DNA of 64,000 nucleotides, taken from contig NZ_JADRCR010000002.1 in NCBI RefSeq assembly GCF_016649425.1, positions 692,575 to 756,574 on the forward strand, given 5' to 3'. Made by a program: the position numbers and the translations under genes. Each line of letters begins with the position of its first letter. Position 1 is the first letter of the stretch. The notes below the pieces were generated by a model. The model was not told where the DNA came from and searched no databases. It saw only the letters and a list, made by a program, of their open reading frames with translations. This document shows, in pieces, positions 32,283 to 44,500 of this stretch. The DNA is from Limnobaculum allomyrinae. Lineage in GTDB: Bacteria > Pseudomonadota > Gammaproteobacteria > Enterobacterales > Enterobacteriaceae.

Positions 32283-32298
32283 TGTGAGTAAATTCACA
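32283..32298. promoter_or_regulatory. CRP-type site, perfect consensus
   Basis: TGTGAGTAAATTCACA matches both half sites exactly. It lies 34 bp after the first CRP-type site and before the MalT boxes of malK. Confidence 0.8.
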
Positions 32299-32341
32299 AT
32301 CTTTCGTTCATCAGGGGGCAATTCATCTCCCTTCTGTTTCT

Positions 32342-32363
32342 CTCATCCTCCCACCTCCTCCCC
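32342..32363 (-). promoter_or_regulatory. MalT boxes of the malK/malE promoter
   Basis: On the minus strand GGGGAGGAGG (32354-32363) is a perfect fit to GGGGA(T/G)GAGG, and a second match with GGATGAG core lies at 32342-32351, 12 bp away. A further GGAGGATGC-type sequence stands near 32183-32192. These are where MalT would activate both divergent operons. Confidence 0.75.
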
Positions 32364-32485
32364 CCATAAAAAACCTTTCGGTGGATGATTTGTGCTTGCG
32401 ATTTTTTATGCAATATCGCAGCCATACCAATTTATCGGTTGGTTGAGTATGACCACAGAAACCGACAAACAGAGAGGAGCTAATT

Positions 32486-33619
32486 ATGGCCAATGTCACG
32501 CTAAGCAATGTAAGTAAGGCGTTCGGTGATGTTGTCATTTCCAGGGACATTAATCTTGAAATCGATGATGGTGAGTTCGTCGTATTTGTAGGCCCATCGG
32601 GCTGTGGCAAATCTACTTTGCTGCGCATGATTGCTGGTCTGGAAGATATCACCTCCGGCGAACTGACCATCAACGGTAAAAGAATGAATGAAGTACCTCC
32701 GGCACAGCGAGGAATTGGAATGGTTTTCCAGTCGTATGCGCTGTATCCGCATCTGTCGGTGGCTGACAACATGTCTTTTGGTCTAAAGCTGGCCAAGGCA
32801 CCTAAAAGCGAAATTAAACACCGGGTTGCTCAGGTTGCAGAGATGCTGCAACTGGGCCATATGCTGGATCGTCGACCAAAAGAGCTGTCGGGAGGGCAAC
32901 GTCAGCGAGTGGCGATTGGTCGTACGCTGGTGGCGGAACCGGAAGTTTTTCTGCTGGATGAACCCCTCTCTAATCTGGATGCCGCTTTGCGGGTTCAGAT
33001 GCGTATCGAAATTTCCCGTCTGCATAATCGCCTCAAGCGCACCATGATTTACGTTACTCACGATCAAGTGGAGGCAATGACACTGGCGGACAAAATCGTG
33101 GTGCTGGATGCCGGGCATATTGCTCAGGTGGGTAAACCGCTGGAACTTTATCACTATCCGGCGAATCGCTTTGTCGCGGGTTTTATTGGTTCACCAAAAA
33201 TGAATTTCCTGCCGGTGAAAGTGACCGCCACCGCCATTGAACAAGTACAAATTGCATTACCAAACGGGCAGCTAGTATGGCTGCCCGTAGACAGTCAGGG
33301 AGTTCAGGTGGGAACCAATATGTCTCTGGGGGTCCGGCCTGAACATTTAACAACCAGTGAGATCGCAGATGTCACGCTGGAGGGAGAAGTACAGGTAGTA
33401 GAGCAGTTAGGCAATGAAACACAGATCCATATCCAAATTCCGTCGATCAGACAAAACCTGATTTACCGTCAGAACGACGTTGTTCTGGTAAAAGAAGGCT
33501 CCACCTTTGCCATTGGTTTACCGCCACAACGCTGTCATCTATTCCACAACGCTGTCATCTATTCCACAGCGATGGCAGGGCCTGTCAACGGTTACACAGA
33601 GAGCTGGGCGTTTAAATAA
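32486..33619 (+). CDS. malK: Maltose transporter ATPase MalK with a frameshifted C-terminus
   Basis: 377 aa. Walker [10 protein letters not shown] (36-44), Q-loop [12 protein letters not shown], signature [13 protein letters not shown], Walker [13 protein letters not shown] and the H-loop [11 protein letters not shown] are intact, followed by the regulatory domain. It powers MalFGK2 and, in E. coli, binds MalT and EIIA-Glc. A 20-bp tandem duplication (33524-33563) shifts the frame after residue 354. Removing one copy restores [20 protein letters not shown] and a stop at 33613-33615, close to the E. coli end. The present last 23 residues are therefore out of frame. Transport may survive, because the nucleotide-binding domain is untouched; the effect on the regulatory domain is unknown. 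Confidence 0.95.
   Translation: MANVTLSNVSKAFGDVVISRDINLEIDDGEFVVFVGPSGCGKSTLLRMIAGLEDITSGELTINGKRMNEVPPAQRGIGMVFQSYALYPHLSVADNMSFGLKLAKAPKSEIKHRVAQVAEMLQLGHMLDRRPKELSGGQRQRVAIGRTLVAEPEVFLLDEPLSNLDAALRVQMRIEISRLHNRLKRTMIYVTHDQVEAMTLADKIVVLDAGHIAQVGKPLELYHYPANRFVAGFIGSPKMNFLPVKVTATAIEQVQIALPNGQLVWLPVDSQGVQVGTNMSLGVRPEHLTTSEIADVTLEGEVQVVEQLGNETQIHIQIPSIRQNLIYRQNDVVLVKEGSTFAIGLPPQRCHLFHNAVIYSTAMAGPVNGYTESWAFK
33524..33563 (+). repeat. 20-bp tandem duplication in malK
   Basis: CCACAACGCTGTCATCTATT occurs twice in direct succession (33524-33543, 33544-33563), then CCACA again. The added 20 bp is not a multiple of three. Confidence 0.97.
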
Positions 33620-33627
33620 ACATATAA

Positions 33628-34923
<1,296 letters not shown>

Positions 34924-34939
34924 TAACATCTGATGTCCC

Positions 34940-34985
34940 AATGACAGGCGTGAATGGCTGACTATTCAACGCCTGTCATTTTTCT
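34940..34985 (+). terminator. Hairpin between lamB and malM
   Basis: Arms AATGACAGGCGT (34940-34951) and ACGCCTGTCATT (34969-34980), followed by TTTCT. A partial terminator would give lower malM than lamB expression. Confidence 0.75.
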
Positions 34986-35023
34986 GTTGTATGAGTAATT
35001 TGCTACTTTCAGAGGGAAAAATA

Positions 35024-35950
35024 ATGAATAACAAATATCTGGCCTTATGTTTAGCTCTGGCACTTGGCAGCGGCATGGTCGGTCAGGCTCAGGCGGTATC
35101 GCTGTTCAGTGATAACGTTCAGGCCCCGGAGAGCGTGACAACCGCTCCTACACTTTCTGGCAGTAAGCTGCAGCAGTTGCCATGGCAGCCGCTGGTTCCA
35201 CCAACCACTCAAACTATCAAACTGGATGCGAGTTCACCTCAACTGTCTCAGGGTGATATTCGTGGTGCTGTTGCAACTATTGCATTGCCGGCTAACCGCG
35301 GCACGTTGGAAATAACCTTATCCAGCCTGGTAGACAATAAAAGTGTGTATGCACCAAACGTTTTAGTATTGGATGAGCAAATGCGCCCGGCTGCGTATTA
35401 TCCCAGTGAGCGATTTGCTTATGCGGGGCCTGAAGTTATGGATACTGATCGCCTGCAAGGTACCTTACGCCTGACTCCGGCTTTAGGCCAACAGCAGATC
35501 TATATGCTGGTGTACACCACGAATAAAGACCTGCAACAAACCACCAAATTAACAGCTCCAGCCAAAGCTTATGCGAAGGGCGTGGGGAATGCGGTACCGG
35601 ATATTCCGGACCCAATCGCTCAACACAGTGAGCAAGGTACGCTGAAGGTTGTTGTGAAATCTGACCAGCAAAACGGCAACGTAATGATTGGTCAGTTGAT
35701 GCCAACCTCTTCATCAGATACTGCGGCAACCGCGGTTATTCCTGCGCCAGCAGCGGCTCCGGCAGCAAAAGCTCATGCCGCACCGGAAAAAGTGCTGACG
35801 GATACCGAAGAGTACTTTAATCAGAGTATTCGTACTGCGGTGAAGCAGGGGGATATTGATAAAGCGCTGAAGTTGCTGGATGAAGCAGAGAGATTGGGAT
35901 CGACAACGGCGAGAGAGACGTTTGTTGGGAGTGTTAAGGCGAAGAAATAA
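35024..35950 (+). CDS. malM: Maltose operon [11 protein letters not shown] protein MalM
   Basis: 308 aa from ATG 35024, which has GAGGGA upstream; the frame opens earlier at 34991, but only the shorter form begins with a proper signal peptide (MNNKYLALCLALALGSGMVGQAQA). The mature protein has the MalM layout: an N-terminal domain (VPPTTQTIKLDASSPQL...GAVATIALPANRGTLEITLSS), an Ala/Pro-rich linker (IPAPAAAPAAKAHAAPEK, near residue 235) and a C-terminal helical part (YFNQSIRTAVKQGDIDKALKLLDEAERLG). It is [11 protein letters not shown] and of poorly defined function. It is the last gene of malK-lamB-malM. Confidence 0.95.
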   Translation: MNNKYLALCLALALGSGMVGQAQAVSLFSDNVQAPESVTTAPTLSGSKLQQLPWQPLVPPTTQTIKLDASSPQLSQGDIRGAVATIALPANRGTLEITLSSLVDNKSVYAPNVLVLDEQMRPAAYYPSERFAYAGPEVMDTDRLQGTLRLTPALGQQQIYMLVYTTNKDLQQTTKLTAPAKAYAKGVGNAVPDIPDPIAQHSEQGTLKVVVKSDQQNGNVMIGQLMPTSSSDTAATAVIPAPAAAPAAKAHAAPEKVLTDTEEYFNQSIRTAVKQGDIDKALKLLDEAERLGSTTARETFVGSVKAKK

Positions 35951-35959
35951 GTAATCTTT

Positions 35960-36240
35960 TGATTATTAGGTTTTGAGAGGGTTTCGCCCGCAAATAGAAC
36001 GATGTTTTACCAGACTAATGTGCGGCGGTCGAGCAAGAGGCGTTAAGGCGAACGCCTCCTGCACCTCCGCGCCTTCGCACACGAATCCAGGTCGCTTAGG
36101 CGACTTCCCTCCGCCTTCATTCGGGCTTACGCACCGGCGCAGAGCCGCTCCCTACGTCGCTGCGCCTCGCAGAACATCCATGTTCTGCGTGCTACCCTCA
36201 TTCAGTTGTCGGCTGAATTCCAGTGCTCTTAAAAGTCAAA
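35960..36240. repeat. Hairpin island in the malM-malQ gap
   Basis: About 280 bp made of consecutive short inverted repeats: GAGGCGTTAAGGCGAACGCCTC, GTCGCTTAGGCGAC, CGCAGAACATCCATGTTCTGCG and TTCAGTTGTCGGCTGAA. GC content is well above the surrounding DNA. It differs in sequence from the A/B/C repeat family. The open frames over it look like artefacts of high GC. It is probably a dispersed intergenic repeat or a structured RNA end. Confidence 0.6.
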
Positions 36241-36340
36241 AGATTAAGATCAAAAGAAAAGACTAAAAGATTGGTTAGTATTCAGGGACGTTGCTCCTAA
36301 ATAATTCTTTGGTTTTGGTTTGATCTTTTAAATAAAGCTA

Positions 36341-36570
36341 ATCGTTGGGAGAGGGTGCCGTGGGGGGCGACTTGGCGCAAGCCAACGACAAACAGGCAAA
36401 GCCTGTTTGAACAGCGCTAGCGCTGGCCCGTCAGGGTGAAACACCGCAAGGTGTTTCATAACTGCCCGTAGGCACACTAGGCCCAACGCACTCAAGACTC
36501 AAGTACAAACGGTCTTCCGGCCGAGCACAACGGAGATATGAACACATTGGTTTTTACGGCCGGAATATCC
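36341..36570 (-). repeat. Dispersed hairpin-rich intergenic repeat, copy C
   Basis: 230 bp, from ATCGTTGGGAGAGGGTGCCG to TACGGCCGGAATATCC, the reverse orientation of copy A. It has the same order of hairpins: AAACAGGCAAAGCCTGTTT, CAGCGCTAGCGCTG, GAAACACCGCAAGGTGTTTC, CTGCCCGTAGGCA and GGTCTTCCGGCC. It lies between the convergent malM and malQ genes. Most differences from copy A keep the hairpins paired (CAGTGTTTT against AAGGTGTTTC). Confidence 0.85.
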
Positions 36571-36647
36571 CCAAACCCTAATTGAATACTTTTATAATAT
36601 TACGGGCCATCAAATGATGGCCCCTTATGTTCATTATTCGCCTACGG

Positions 36648-38747
36648 CTATTTCTGCTTCGGCTTACGGCTAGCCGCCAACAACCTCTTGCTATTCAAAT
36701 CACTCAGCAAACGGCGTATCGACGAATCAGCAAACATATTTTCCAGCGAGTCTGTCAGTTTACGGCGCCAGTTTGGATATTCCTTATAGGTGCCAGGTAC
36801 GTTCACCGGTTCCGACATATCCAGTAAATCTTCTAACTGAATACCCACCAGAGCACTCTCCGTCAGTGCTAAATAACGCAATATACCGCGATTAAGCTCC
36901 GGAGACATGGGCATATCCTTCACCGTCTTACGCATACTTTTCGGTACACAGTAATAACGATGCAAACTGTTCAGAATACCCTGTTTGGTGAGTTCGCGTT
37001 CCTGATAGATTTTCGCCAGAGCCAGTGGGTTAGGGTAGAGGCCTAACTGCTTACCCAGTGCTAAATCACCACACTGCCAGTAACCTTTCAGCGTGGGCAT
37101 ATCATGGGTCGTTGCTGTCGCCATTGCCTGTGGCAGATAGTCTTCCGGTGGCGTTAACTGACTCTGCTCATCTTGTTCAAAAAACAGAATCTTGTAGGAG
37201 TAAACGCCACAGGTACTTAATTTACTGACAATATCTTTAGGTACGATGCCCAGATCTTCGCCGATGACCATACACTGGTGACGCTGACTTTCCAGCGCCA
37301 GAATTGCTAATAGATCATCTACCGGATAATGTACATAAGCGCCGTTTTTCGCGCTCTCCCCTTGAGGGATCCACCACAAACGCAATAATGACATCACATG
37401 GTCGATACGTAATGCACCGCACTGAGTCATATTGCCTCGCAACAGGTCAATAAATGGCTGATAGGCACGTTCCACCATCACATGCGGTCTCATTGGGGGT
37501 AGTGCCCAGTTTTGTCCCAGTGGGCCAAGAATATCCGGTGGTGCCCCGACTGAAGCGCTAAAACAATACAGAGAACGATCTTTCCATGCATCGGCGCTCT
37601 CCTGAGCTACGCCGACTGCCAGGTCACGATATAAGCCAATCGACATCTTCAGCTTACGGGAAAGACGATAGCACTCACTTAACTGCTGGTGAGCCAACCA
37701 CTGTAGCCACAGATAGAATGCCACTTCAGATGCATGCTCCTGAGCAAACTGACTGACCTCCGGATTTCGGCTATCCTGATAACCAATCGGCCACTGATAC
37801 CACTGCCAGGAATGTCCTGCCTGTACTAAATGAACCGATAAGGCATCAAAAATTGCCTGATAACGCAGGTCGTCACCACCCTGAGCAACGAATTCATTGA
37901 ACTCCAGCTGTGACTTATCTCTTTCCGGGCGAGTGGCAAATTGCTGCCAGGCTAATTTCAATGCTGCCAGTTTCAATGACATCACACCGGTATAATCAAC
38001 CCACTCTACCTTACGCAGCTCAGCTAACTTTTTCTGAGTAGCTGCTTGCTGCCACCATTTTTGCGCCTTAGCACTGTGATGAAAATCATCCACCTGATTG
38101 ATATCAATATAAATAATATTTAACCAACGACGGGAAGAAGGACTATAAGGGCTACAAAACTCAGGATTGGCTGGATACAGGGCATGAATCGGATTCAGAC
38201 CAACAAAAGAGCCACCTCGTTCAGCGATACTTTTTAGCAGTTGTTGAACATCACCAAAATCACCAATCCCCCAGTTACGATCTGAGCGTAGGGTATACAT
38301 CTGCACGCAGGTTCCCCACAGTTTTTGATGGTGATGCAGTGGTTCTGGCTCATAACAGCGTACCGGTGCCACAATCACCTGACAGTGCCATTGTTGTTGG
38401 CCTTGAGTCAGGGTTAATTGATGGTAACCACAGGGCAAATCAGCCGGTAGCTTTAATGGTTTACCTTTCAGCACGTTACCCTGCTGTAATTCTCCTTGCT
38501 CCAGTACAAGCTGCCACTGAGCTTCAAAAGTCAGTGGTAAGGAGAACGCATTGTTTTGCTGTAGCACAATTACCGGGGGGAGTGGCTCCCCCTCTTTATG
38601 GTTTGGCAGGGTGAACTGCATTGCTGATAGCAACTGCTGTTTCACCTCATCGCTGATGATCTCTGGCTGGCCATAGGCATTCAGATAACTGCCTGATATG
38701 CCTGCGGCCGCCGCCGTTTGATCTAAGAGTGACTCTTTTTTTTTCAT
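36648..38747 (-). CDS. malQ: 4-alpha-glucanotransferase (amylomaltase) MalQ
   Basis: The frame opens at 38828, inside malP, but ATG 38747 (MKKKESLLDQTAAAAGISGSY) fits the E. coli start and lies 10 bp after the malP stop, giving 699 aa. GH77 motifs are present: GIGDFGDVQQLL, the nucleophile Asp in LRIDHVMSLLRLWWIP, the acid/base Glu in VIGEDLGIVP and the third acid in TTHDMPTLKGYW. It disproportionates maltose and maltodextrins, releasing glucose, in the cytosol. It forms the malP-malQ operon. Nine A follow the ATG, a possible slippage tract. Confidence 0.96.
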   Translation of the reverse strand: MKKKESLLDQTAAAAGISGSYLNAYGQPEIISDEVKQQLLSAMQFTLPNHKEGEPLPPVIVLQQNNAFSLPLTFEAQWQLVLEQGELQQGNVLKGKPLKLPADLPCGYHQLTLTQGQQQWHCQVIVAPVRCYEPEPLHHHQKLWGTCVQMYTLRSDRNWGIGDFGDVQQLLKSIAERGGSFVGLNPIHALYPANPEFCSPYSPSSRRWLNIIYIDINQVDDFHHSAKAQKWWQQAATQKKLAELRKVEWVDYTGVMSLKLAALKLAWQQFATRPERDKSQLEFNEFVAQGGDDLRYQAIFDALSVHLVQAGHSWQWYQWPIGYQDSRNPEVSQFAQEHASEVAFYLWLQWLAHQQLSECYRLSRKLKMSIGLYRDLAVGVAQESADAWKDRSLYCFSASVGAPPDILGPLGQNWALPPMRPHVMVERAYQPFIDLLRGNMTQCGALRIDHVMSLLRLWWIPQGESAKNGAYVHYPVDDLLAILALESQRHQCMVIGEDLGIVPKDIVSKLSTCGVYSYKILFFEQDEQSQLTPPEDYLPQAMATATTHDMPTLKGYWQCGDLALGKQLGLYPNPLALAKIYQERELTKQGILNSLHRYYCVPKSMRKTVKDMPMSPELNRGILRYLALTESALVGIQLEDLLDMSEPVNVPGTYKEYPNWRRKLTDSLENMFADSSIRRLLSDLNSKRLLAASRKPKQK

Positions 38748-38757
38748 ACACACCTGC

Positions 38758-41151
38758 TTATGCTTTGCGCTGCCAAATACGCTGCTGATAGTCACGGATA
38801 GAACGGTCAGAACTGAACATACCAACACGAGCGGTATTCAGGATCGTGGTTCTGGTCCAGAGGTCGCGGTCGATAAAGTGTTCACCCATACGTTTCTGCG
38901 CATCACAGTAGTCGGCGAAATCAGCCAGCACCAGATACGGGTCACCACCGCTGCCCAGACTGTTTAACATCAGATCGAAGGCATGCTTATTACCCTGAGT
39001 GAAGAAACCGCTGGAAAGCTCTTTCAGAATCTCATCCAGATGCTTATCTTTTTTGCGCCATTTTAACGGATCATAACCCGAAGCCTTTAAGGCATTCACT
39101 TGCTCAACGGTATGGCCGAAAATAAAGATATTCTCGTTTCCGACTTCCTGAGCAATTTCTACGTTAGCACCATCCAGTGTACCGATGGTAAGGGCTCCGT
39201 TCAGTGCCAGTTTCATATTGCCGGTACCAGAGGCTTCTTTACCTGCCGTAGAGATCTGCTCAGACACATCAGCAGCAGGAATAATCAGCTCAGCCACCGA
39301 TACTTTATAATCAGGAATAAAGACCACTTGTAGCTTCTGATTAACCAGCGGATCGTTATTGATCTTCTCTGCGACACAGTTAATGGCATAGATAATATTT
39401 TTTGCCAGATAATAGCCCGGAGCAGCTTTAGCCGCGAACAAGAACACCCGTGGTGGGATATCCAGCGCCGGATTATCACGAAGTTGGCGATACAGCGAAA
39501 GAATATGCAACAGATTAAGGTGCTGACGCTTGTATTCATGCAACCGCTTTATCTGCACGTCAAATATGGCGCCGGGGTTAATGACCAGTCCGGTAACTTG
39601 TTTCACATAGCGAGCCAGATGTTGCTTGTTATTATCTTTGATTTGCTGATAGCGCTGACGGAAAGCGGCATCACCAATAAACGGCTCCAGTTTTTTCAAC
39701 TGATCTAAATCCGTTACCCAGCCAGTACCAATAGAATCATCAATCAGTGATGCCAGTGCAGGATTACATTGCTTTAACCAACGACGTGGTGTGATGCCAT
39801 TAGTGACATTATGGAATTTGTTTGGCCATAACTGGTTGTATTCAGGGAACAGATCTTTCACCACCAATTCTGAGTGCAGGGCAGCAACGCCATTTACCGC
39901 TGAACCACCGATAACACACAGATTACCCATGCGCACCTGACGGTTATGAACCACACAAAGTTTTTCCCATACTGCTTTATCTTTAGGCCAGGTTTTCTCT
40001 ACCAGCGGCTTAAAGTGAGCATCAATTTGCTTAATGATGGCAAAATGACGTGGCAGCAGGCTCTGCATCAGCGAAGCGCTCCAGCATTCAAGGGCTTCTG
40101 GCATCAGGGTATGGTTAGTGTAAGCAAAGGTTTTGCTAACGATAGCCCAGGCTTTATCCCAGCTCATCTGATGTTCGTCCAACAAAATACGCATCAGTTC
40201 AGGAATAGCAATGGTTGGGTGAGTGTCATTTAACTGGATAACCTGATAGTCCGCCAGTTGTTCAATTTTGTAACCTGCCAGGTGGTGACGGCGCAGAATA
40301 TCCGCAACAGAACAGGCGCACTGAAAATATTGCTGCATCAGACGCAGACGTTTTCCCGCGGTGTGATTATCGTTTGGATAGAGAACCTTAGTCAGCTTGG
40401 CCGCTTCAATTCCAAGGCGTTCAGACTGAAGGAATTTACCATCATTAAACAGCGTCAGGTCAAAAGGTTCACTATGGGTGGATTGCCATAATCTTAAGGT
40501 TTGTACGACACCGTTTTGATAACCAACGACCGGCAGATCCCAGGCTTCACCAACTAATGTTAAAGCTGGCTCCCAGCGTTCAACGCCTTTGGCACTTTTA
40601 ACCAACTTACCGCCAAAGTTAACCTGTACGTTCAGCGTTTCATTACGGGTAAACCAGGGGTAGTGTTCACGCATCCAGTTATCAGGGGATTCATGCTGGT
40701 GCCCTTGTTTGAATGATTGACGAAACAAGCCATATTGATAATTCAGACCATAGCTGATGGCTGGTTGATTAATGGTTGCCATTGAGTCCAGAAAACAGGC
40801 CGCCAGACGACCCAAACCACCGTTGCCCAGTGCTGGATCCACTTCTTGCTCTAACAGATCGGTAAGCTCAACTTTATAGTCGGCCAATGCGGTTTTTATC
40901 TGTTGGTAGAGTCCGAGGTTAAGCAGGTTATTACCGGTTAAACGACCGATCAGGAATTCCATCGAAATATAGTTAACTTGCCGTTGTCGGGTATCCGGAG
41001 CGGTAGCCTGTAGCGGCAGTAATTCGTTTAATGTACGGCTGAGCGCTTGCCACCATTGGTGTTGAGTCATCTGTTGCGCCGATTGCAGACCAAAGCTTCG
41101 CCATTGACGGGCCAGACTGTCATGAAACTGCGCGGTATTAAATGTTTGCAT
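38758..41151 (-). CDS. malP: Maltodextrin phosphorylase MalP
   Basis: 797 aa, the same length as E. coli MalP, and full length. The pyridoxal-phosphate lysine lies in [28 protein letters not shown] near the C-terminus; [22 protein letters not shown] and [11 protein letters not shown]-type motifs (here [13 protein letters not shown]) are also present. It phosphorolyses maltodextrins to glucose-1-phosphate. It is the first gene of malPQ, divergent from malT. TATAAT (41178-41183, minus strand) is a good -10 element. Confidence 0.98.
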   Translation of the reverse strand: MQTFNTAQFHDSLARQWRSFGLQSAQQMTQHQWWQALSRTLNELLPLQATAPDTRQRQVNYISMEFLIGRLTGNNLLNLGLYQQIKTALADYKVELTDLLEQEVDPALGNGGLGRLAACFLDSMATINQPAISYGLNYQYGLFRQSFKQGHQHESPDNWMREHYPWFTRNETLNVQVNFGGKLVKSAKGVERWEPALTLVGEAWDLPVVGYQNGVVQTLRLWQSTHSEPFDLTLFNDGKFLQSERLGIEAAKLTKVLYPNDNHTAGKRLRLMQQYFQCACSVADILRRHHLAGYKIEQLADYQVIQLNDTHPTIAIPELMRILLDEHQMSWDKAWAIVSKTFAYTNHTLMPEALECWSASLMQSLLPRHFAIIKQIDAHFKPLVEKTWPKDKAVWEKLCVVHNRQVRMGNLCVIGGSAVNGVAALHSELVVKDLFPEYNQLWPNKFHNVTNGITPRRWLKQCNPALASLIDDSIGTGWVTDLDQLKKLEPFIGDAAFRQRYQQIKDNNKQHLARYVKQVTGLVINPGAIFDVQIKRLHEYKRQHLNLLHILSLYRQLRDNPALDIPPRVFLFAAKAAPGYYLAKNIIYAINCVAEKINNDPLVNQKLQVVFIPDYKVSVAELIIPAADVSEQISTAGKEASGTGNMKLALNGALTIGTLDGANVEIAQEVGNENIFIFGHTVEQVNALKASGYDPLKWRKKDKHLDEILKELSSGFFTQGNKHAFDLMLNSLGSGGDPYLVLADFADYCDAQKRMGEHFIDRDLWTRTTILNTARVGMFSSDRSIRDYQQRIWQRKA

Positions 41152-41177
41152 AGTAGGTAGGGCCTCTGATTTTGTTA

Positions 41178-41253
41178 ATTATAGAGTAGCGCTCATGCTG
41201 TCATTGATGCAGGTGGAGAGCATCATCCCGAGGGGGATTAGTTGGGGAGGAGG
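41178..41253 (-). promoter_or_regulatory. malP promoter with MalT-box-like sites
   Basis: -10 TATAAT at 41178-41183 (minus strand). Upstream are a GGGATGATG-type site at 41221-41229 on the minus strand and a perfect GGGGAGGAGG at 41244-41253 on the plus strand, both fitting GGGGA(T/G)GAGG. MalT with ATP and maltotriose would bind here. Confidence 0.65.
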
Positions 41254-41383
41254 AGTGGGGCGTAGCCGGACTATATTCATACGATGATTTTTATATTCTC
41301 AAGGTCAAATTTATCGATAAGGGGGCGGATAAAACCAGAGTATGCGACTGATATCAGACAAGCATCAAAACAGAAAGTTGGAA

Positions 41384-41400
41384 TTGTGACACAGGGCCTT
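41384..41400 (+). promoter_or_regulatory. CRP-type site of the malT promoter
   Basis: The sequence around TTGTGACACAGGG resembles the CRP site of the E. coli malT promoter (TTGTGACACAGTG, recalled). Only the first half site TGTGA (41385-41389) is clear. The promoter of the truncated malT therefore looks preserved. Confidence 0.55.
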
Positions 41401-41529
41401 TTCAGATAGCCACAGGTTAGGGTTATATTGTGGTACTGTTAGACGTGTCAGACTGGGCGTGCAAAGCTAATTATTTGTGCTATAACTATTTGTATTTACG
41501 TATGTTAATTAAGATTCGAGTCTGATTAT

Positions 41530-44500
41530 ATGCTAATTCCATCGAAGCTCAGTCGTCCGGTAAGACAATCTCACGTAGTGATACGCGACCGTTTACTTAA
41601 TAAGTTATCCAATGCATTTGACTATCGTTTGATATTGGTAACCAGTCCGGCAGGTTATGGAAAGACTACCATGGTCACCCAATGGGCTTCAGAGATACCT
41701 TATCTGGGATGGTACTCGTTGGATGAAAGCGATAATCAACCACAACGCTTTGCCAGCTATTTAGTTTCCGCAGTGCAACAGGCAACCAATGGTCACTGTG
41801 AGAAAAGTGAAACTCTTACGCAAAAACATCAATACACCAGTATTACGGCACTATTTGCCCAGCTGTTTGTTGAACTATCCGAATGGCAGCAACCACTGTA
41901 TTTGGTGATTGATGACTATCATTTGATCACTAATGACGTCATTCATGATGGGATGCGCTTCTTTTTACAACATCAGCCAGAAAATCTGACTTTGGTTATC
42001 TTGTCGCGCAATCTTCCTGCACTGGGAATTGCCAAACTACGGGTACATGGTCAACTGCTGGAGATTGATAGCCAGCACTTGGCGTTTACTCATGATGAAG
42101 CTAAAGACTTTTTCGATCGTCGCCTTGAAGCACCGGTATCGGCAGAAGAGTCGCATCGGCTGTGTGATGAAGTAGCTGGTTGGGCAACGGCACTGCAATT
42201 AATAGCTTTATCGACTCATCAATCCGGCCATTCAGTTAAGCAATCAGCAAAACGCCTTTCAGGGCTTAATATACGCTATTTATATGATTATCTGGTGGAT
42301 GAAGTACTCGATCGTACCGATGTGGTAACGCGTTCATTTCTGCTGCGTTGTTCGGTACTGCGCTCCATGAATGCAGAGCTGATTACCTGCATCACCGGAG
42401 AAGAAAGAAGCCAGGCGCGATTGGAGGAAACGGAGCGTCAGGGCTTGTTTATTCAACGTATGGACGATCGGGGAGAATGGTTTAGTTTTCATCCTTTATT
42501 TGCCAGTTTTTTACATCAGCGTAGCCAAAATGAACTGGCTCAGGAACTCCCGGAAATCCATAAAGCGGCGGCACAAGGATGGCTGAGTATGGGCTATTCT
42601 GGTGAAGCTATCTATCATGCGCTGAGCGCTAATAATCTTGAATTATTGCGTGATATTTTACTGCAACATGCCTGGTCACTGTTTAATCATGGTGAGCTGG
42701 AACTGTTGGAAGAGTGCATCAATGCACTGCCTTATGATTATCTGATTGAAAAACCTAAACTCATCTTGTTACAGGCCTGGTTAGCTCAGGGTCAGCATCG
42801 CCATGCAGAAGTTAATCTGATACTGAATAATGCGGGCACCATCAGCTCTGTTAATAGTGAGACGCTAAATTTAACAGGAACAGGCACTTATATAATTAAT
42901 AATAGTGCTGGTGCGACTATCTCTTCCGTTAGCGGTATCCCGTTGGATATTGCCGGCAGCAACACCACTATCGATAACTACGGCAATATATCCACCGGTA
43001 ATAACTACGCTATCTGGAACAATTCAGGCACCATAAATATTACCAATGAAGCGGGCGGTACCATCAGTTCACTCGCCCGAACCATGCAGTTGTACGGCAC
43101 TGCCAATATTATCAACCGGGGGTTAATTTCAACGGCTGCCGGTGGTTCTGACTGGGCCATCAACGCTAACGCGGCGATTACCGTGCGTAATGGCGGTACT
43201 ATTCAAAATACATCAGGTCAGGGGGCGATGTTTTGGTCAAGCACCGCAGATACCCTGATCCTGGAACCCGGCTCAATTATTATCGGTTTTGTTGATGCCG
43301 CCGGTGGCAACGATTTGCTGGCACTGGGGGGCAACACCGGTTCTGACAGCTTTAACCTTTCTTTGATTGGTAACTCAACCCAATACCGTCACTTTGTTCT
43401 GTTTGATAAACAGGAAAACAGCAAATGGACTTTAACCAATACCGGCACACAAAACTGGACGCTAAGCGGTGGTCAACTGGCTATTGGCAGCGGGGCACAG
43501 CTTAACGGTAATATCAAAAACACCACCAATAATGATGTGTCGCTACAACTTACAGGGACTCTGAATGCCAGTGGTAATGGCACTACGGCGATTCAGTTTG
43601 ACGGAACCGGGCAAAATTCGCTGATTGTCGATGCCAGTGGGATTCTCTCTGGTACGAATACCAGCCTGGTGAAAAATAATGGCGGTACTTTAACGGTTAC
43701 CGGTCAGGGGAATTATACCGGCCCGGTTAATGTATCGGGCAGCAGCGGCATACTCCAGATTGGAGACAATGGGAGCGCCACCGGTGGCAATATCACCAGT
43801 AACATTGCGGATAGCGGCACCGTGGTGTTTAACCGTAGTGATAATTCTGCTTATACCGGCGTTGTCAGTGGTACCGGTGCATTAGCGCAGTCAGGCTCAG
43901 GAACAACTACCCTGACAAAAGTCCAGACCATTACAGGCGGTACTACTGTTAACAATGGTGTCCTGCAGGCGGGTATTGCCAATATGATTGCCGCCAGCAG
44001 TGGCTTGCAGGTTAATGGCGGTACTTTTGACTTGAATGGGTTAAACCAGACGCTGAAAAATCTTAACGGCAGTGCTGGTGGCGCAATAACCATGGGTGCG
44101 AATAACAGCACCACCCTGACAGTCAATAATACGGCTAATGATATTTACTCGGGAACTATCACCGGTACCGGCTCTCTGCTAAAACAAAATACTGGCAGCT
44201 TAACTTTGGCTGGCAATGTCAATCTCACCGGTGATGTAAGCTCAAATATTCAAGTGACCGGTGGATCATTATTGATTAATGGTGGAAATACAGTTGAAGA
44301 TTCCAGCACGCAAATCAGTAATGGCAGCGCCCTGACAGTGAGTGGTGCTGGCTCAACGCTAAAATCACGAGTGGCAACCAGCGTAGGTACTTCAGGCGCA
44401 GGAACACTGAATGTCAGCAACGCGGGTACAGTATTAACCAATACGCTATCAGGTACTGGTTCCGGTCAGGTCAATCTTGACGGCGGGACACTAAAAGCTC

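Noticed and set aside
35973-36266. 97-aa ORF in the malM-malQ gap
   Set aside because: It covers the GC-rich hairpin island, is Arg/Pro-rich, and has no ribosome site.
38737-38747. Programmed slippage at nine A after the malQ start codon
   Set aside because: The frame is correct as read and nothing downstream calls for a shift.
38745-38828. Longer MalQ start at 38828
   Set aside because: It would overlap malP by 71 bp and add 27 residues unlike MalQ; ATG 38747 fits the family.
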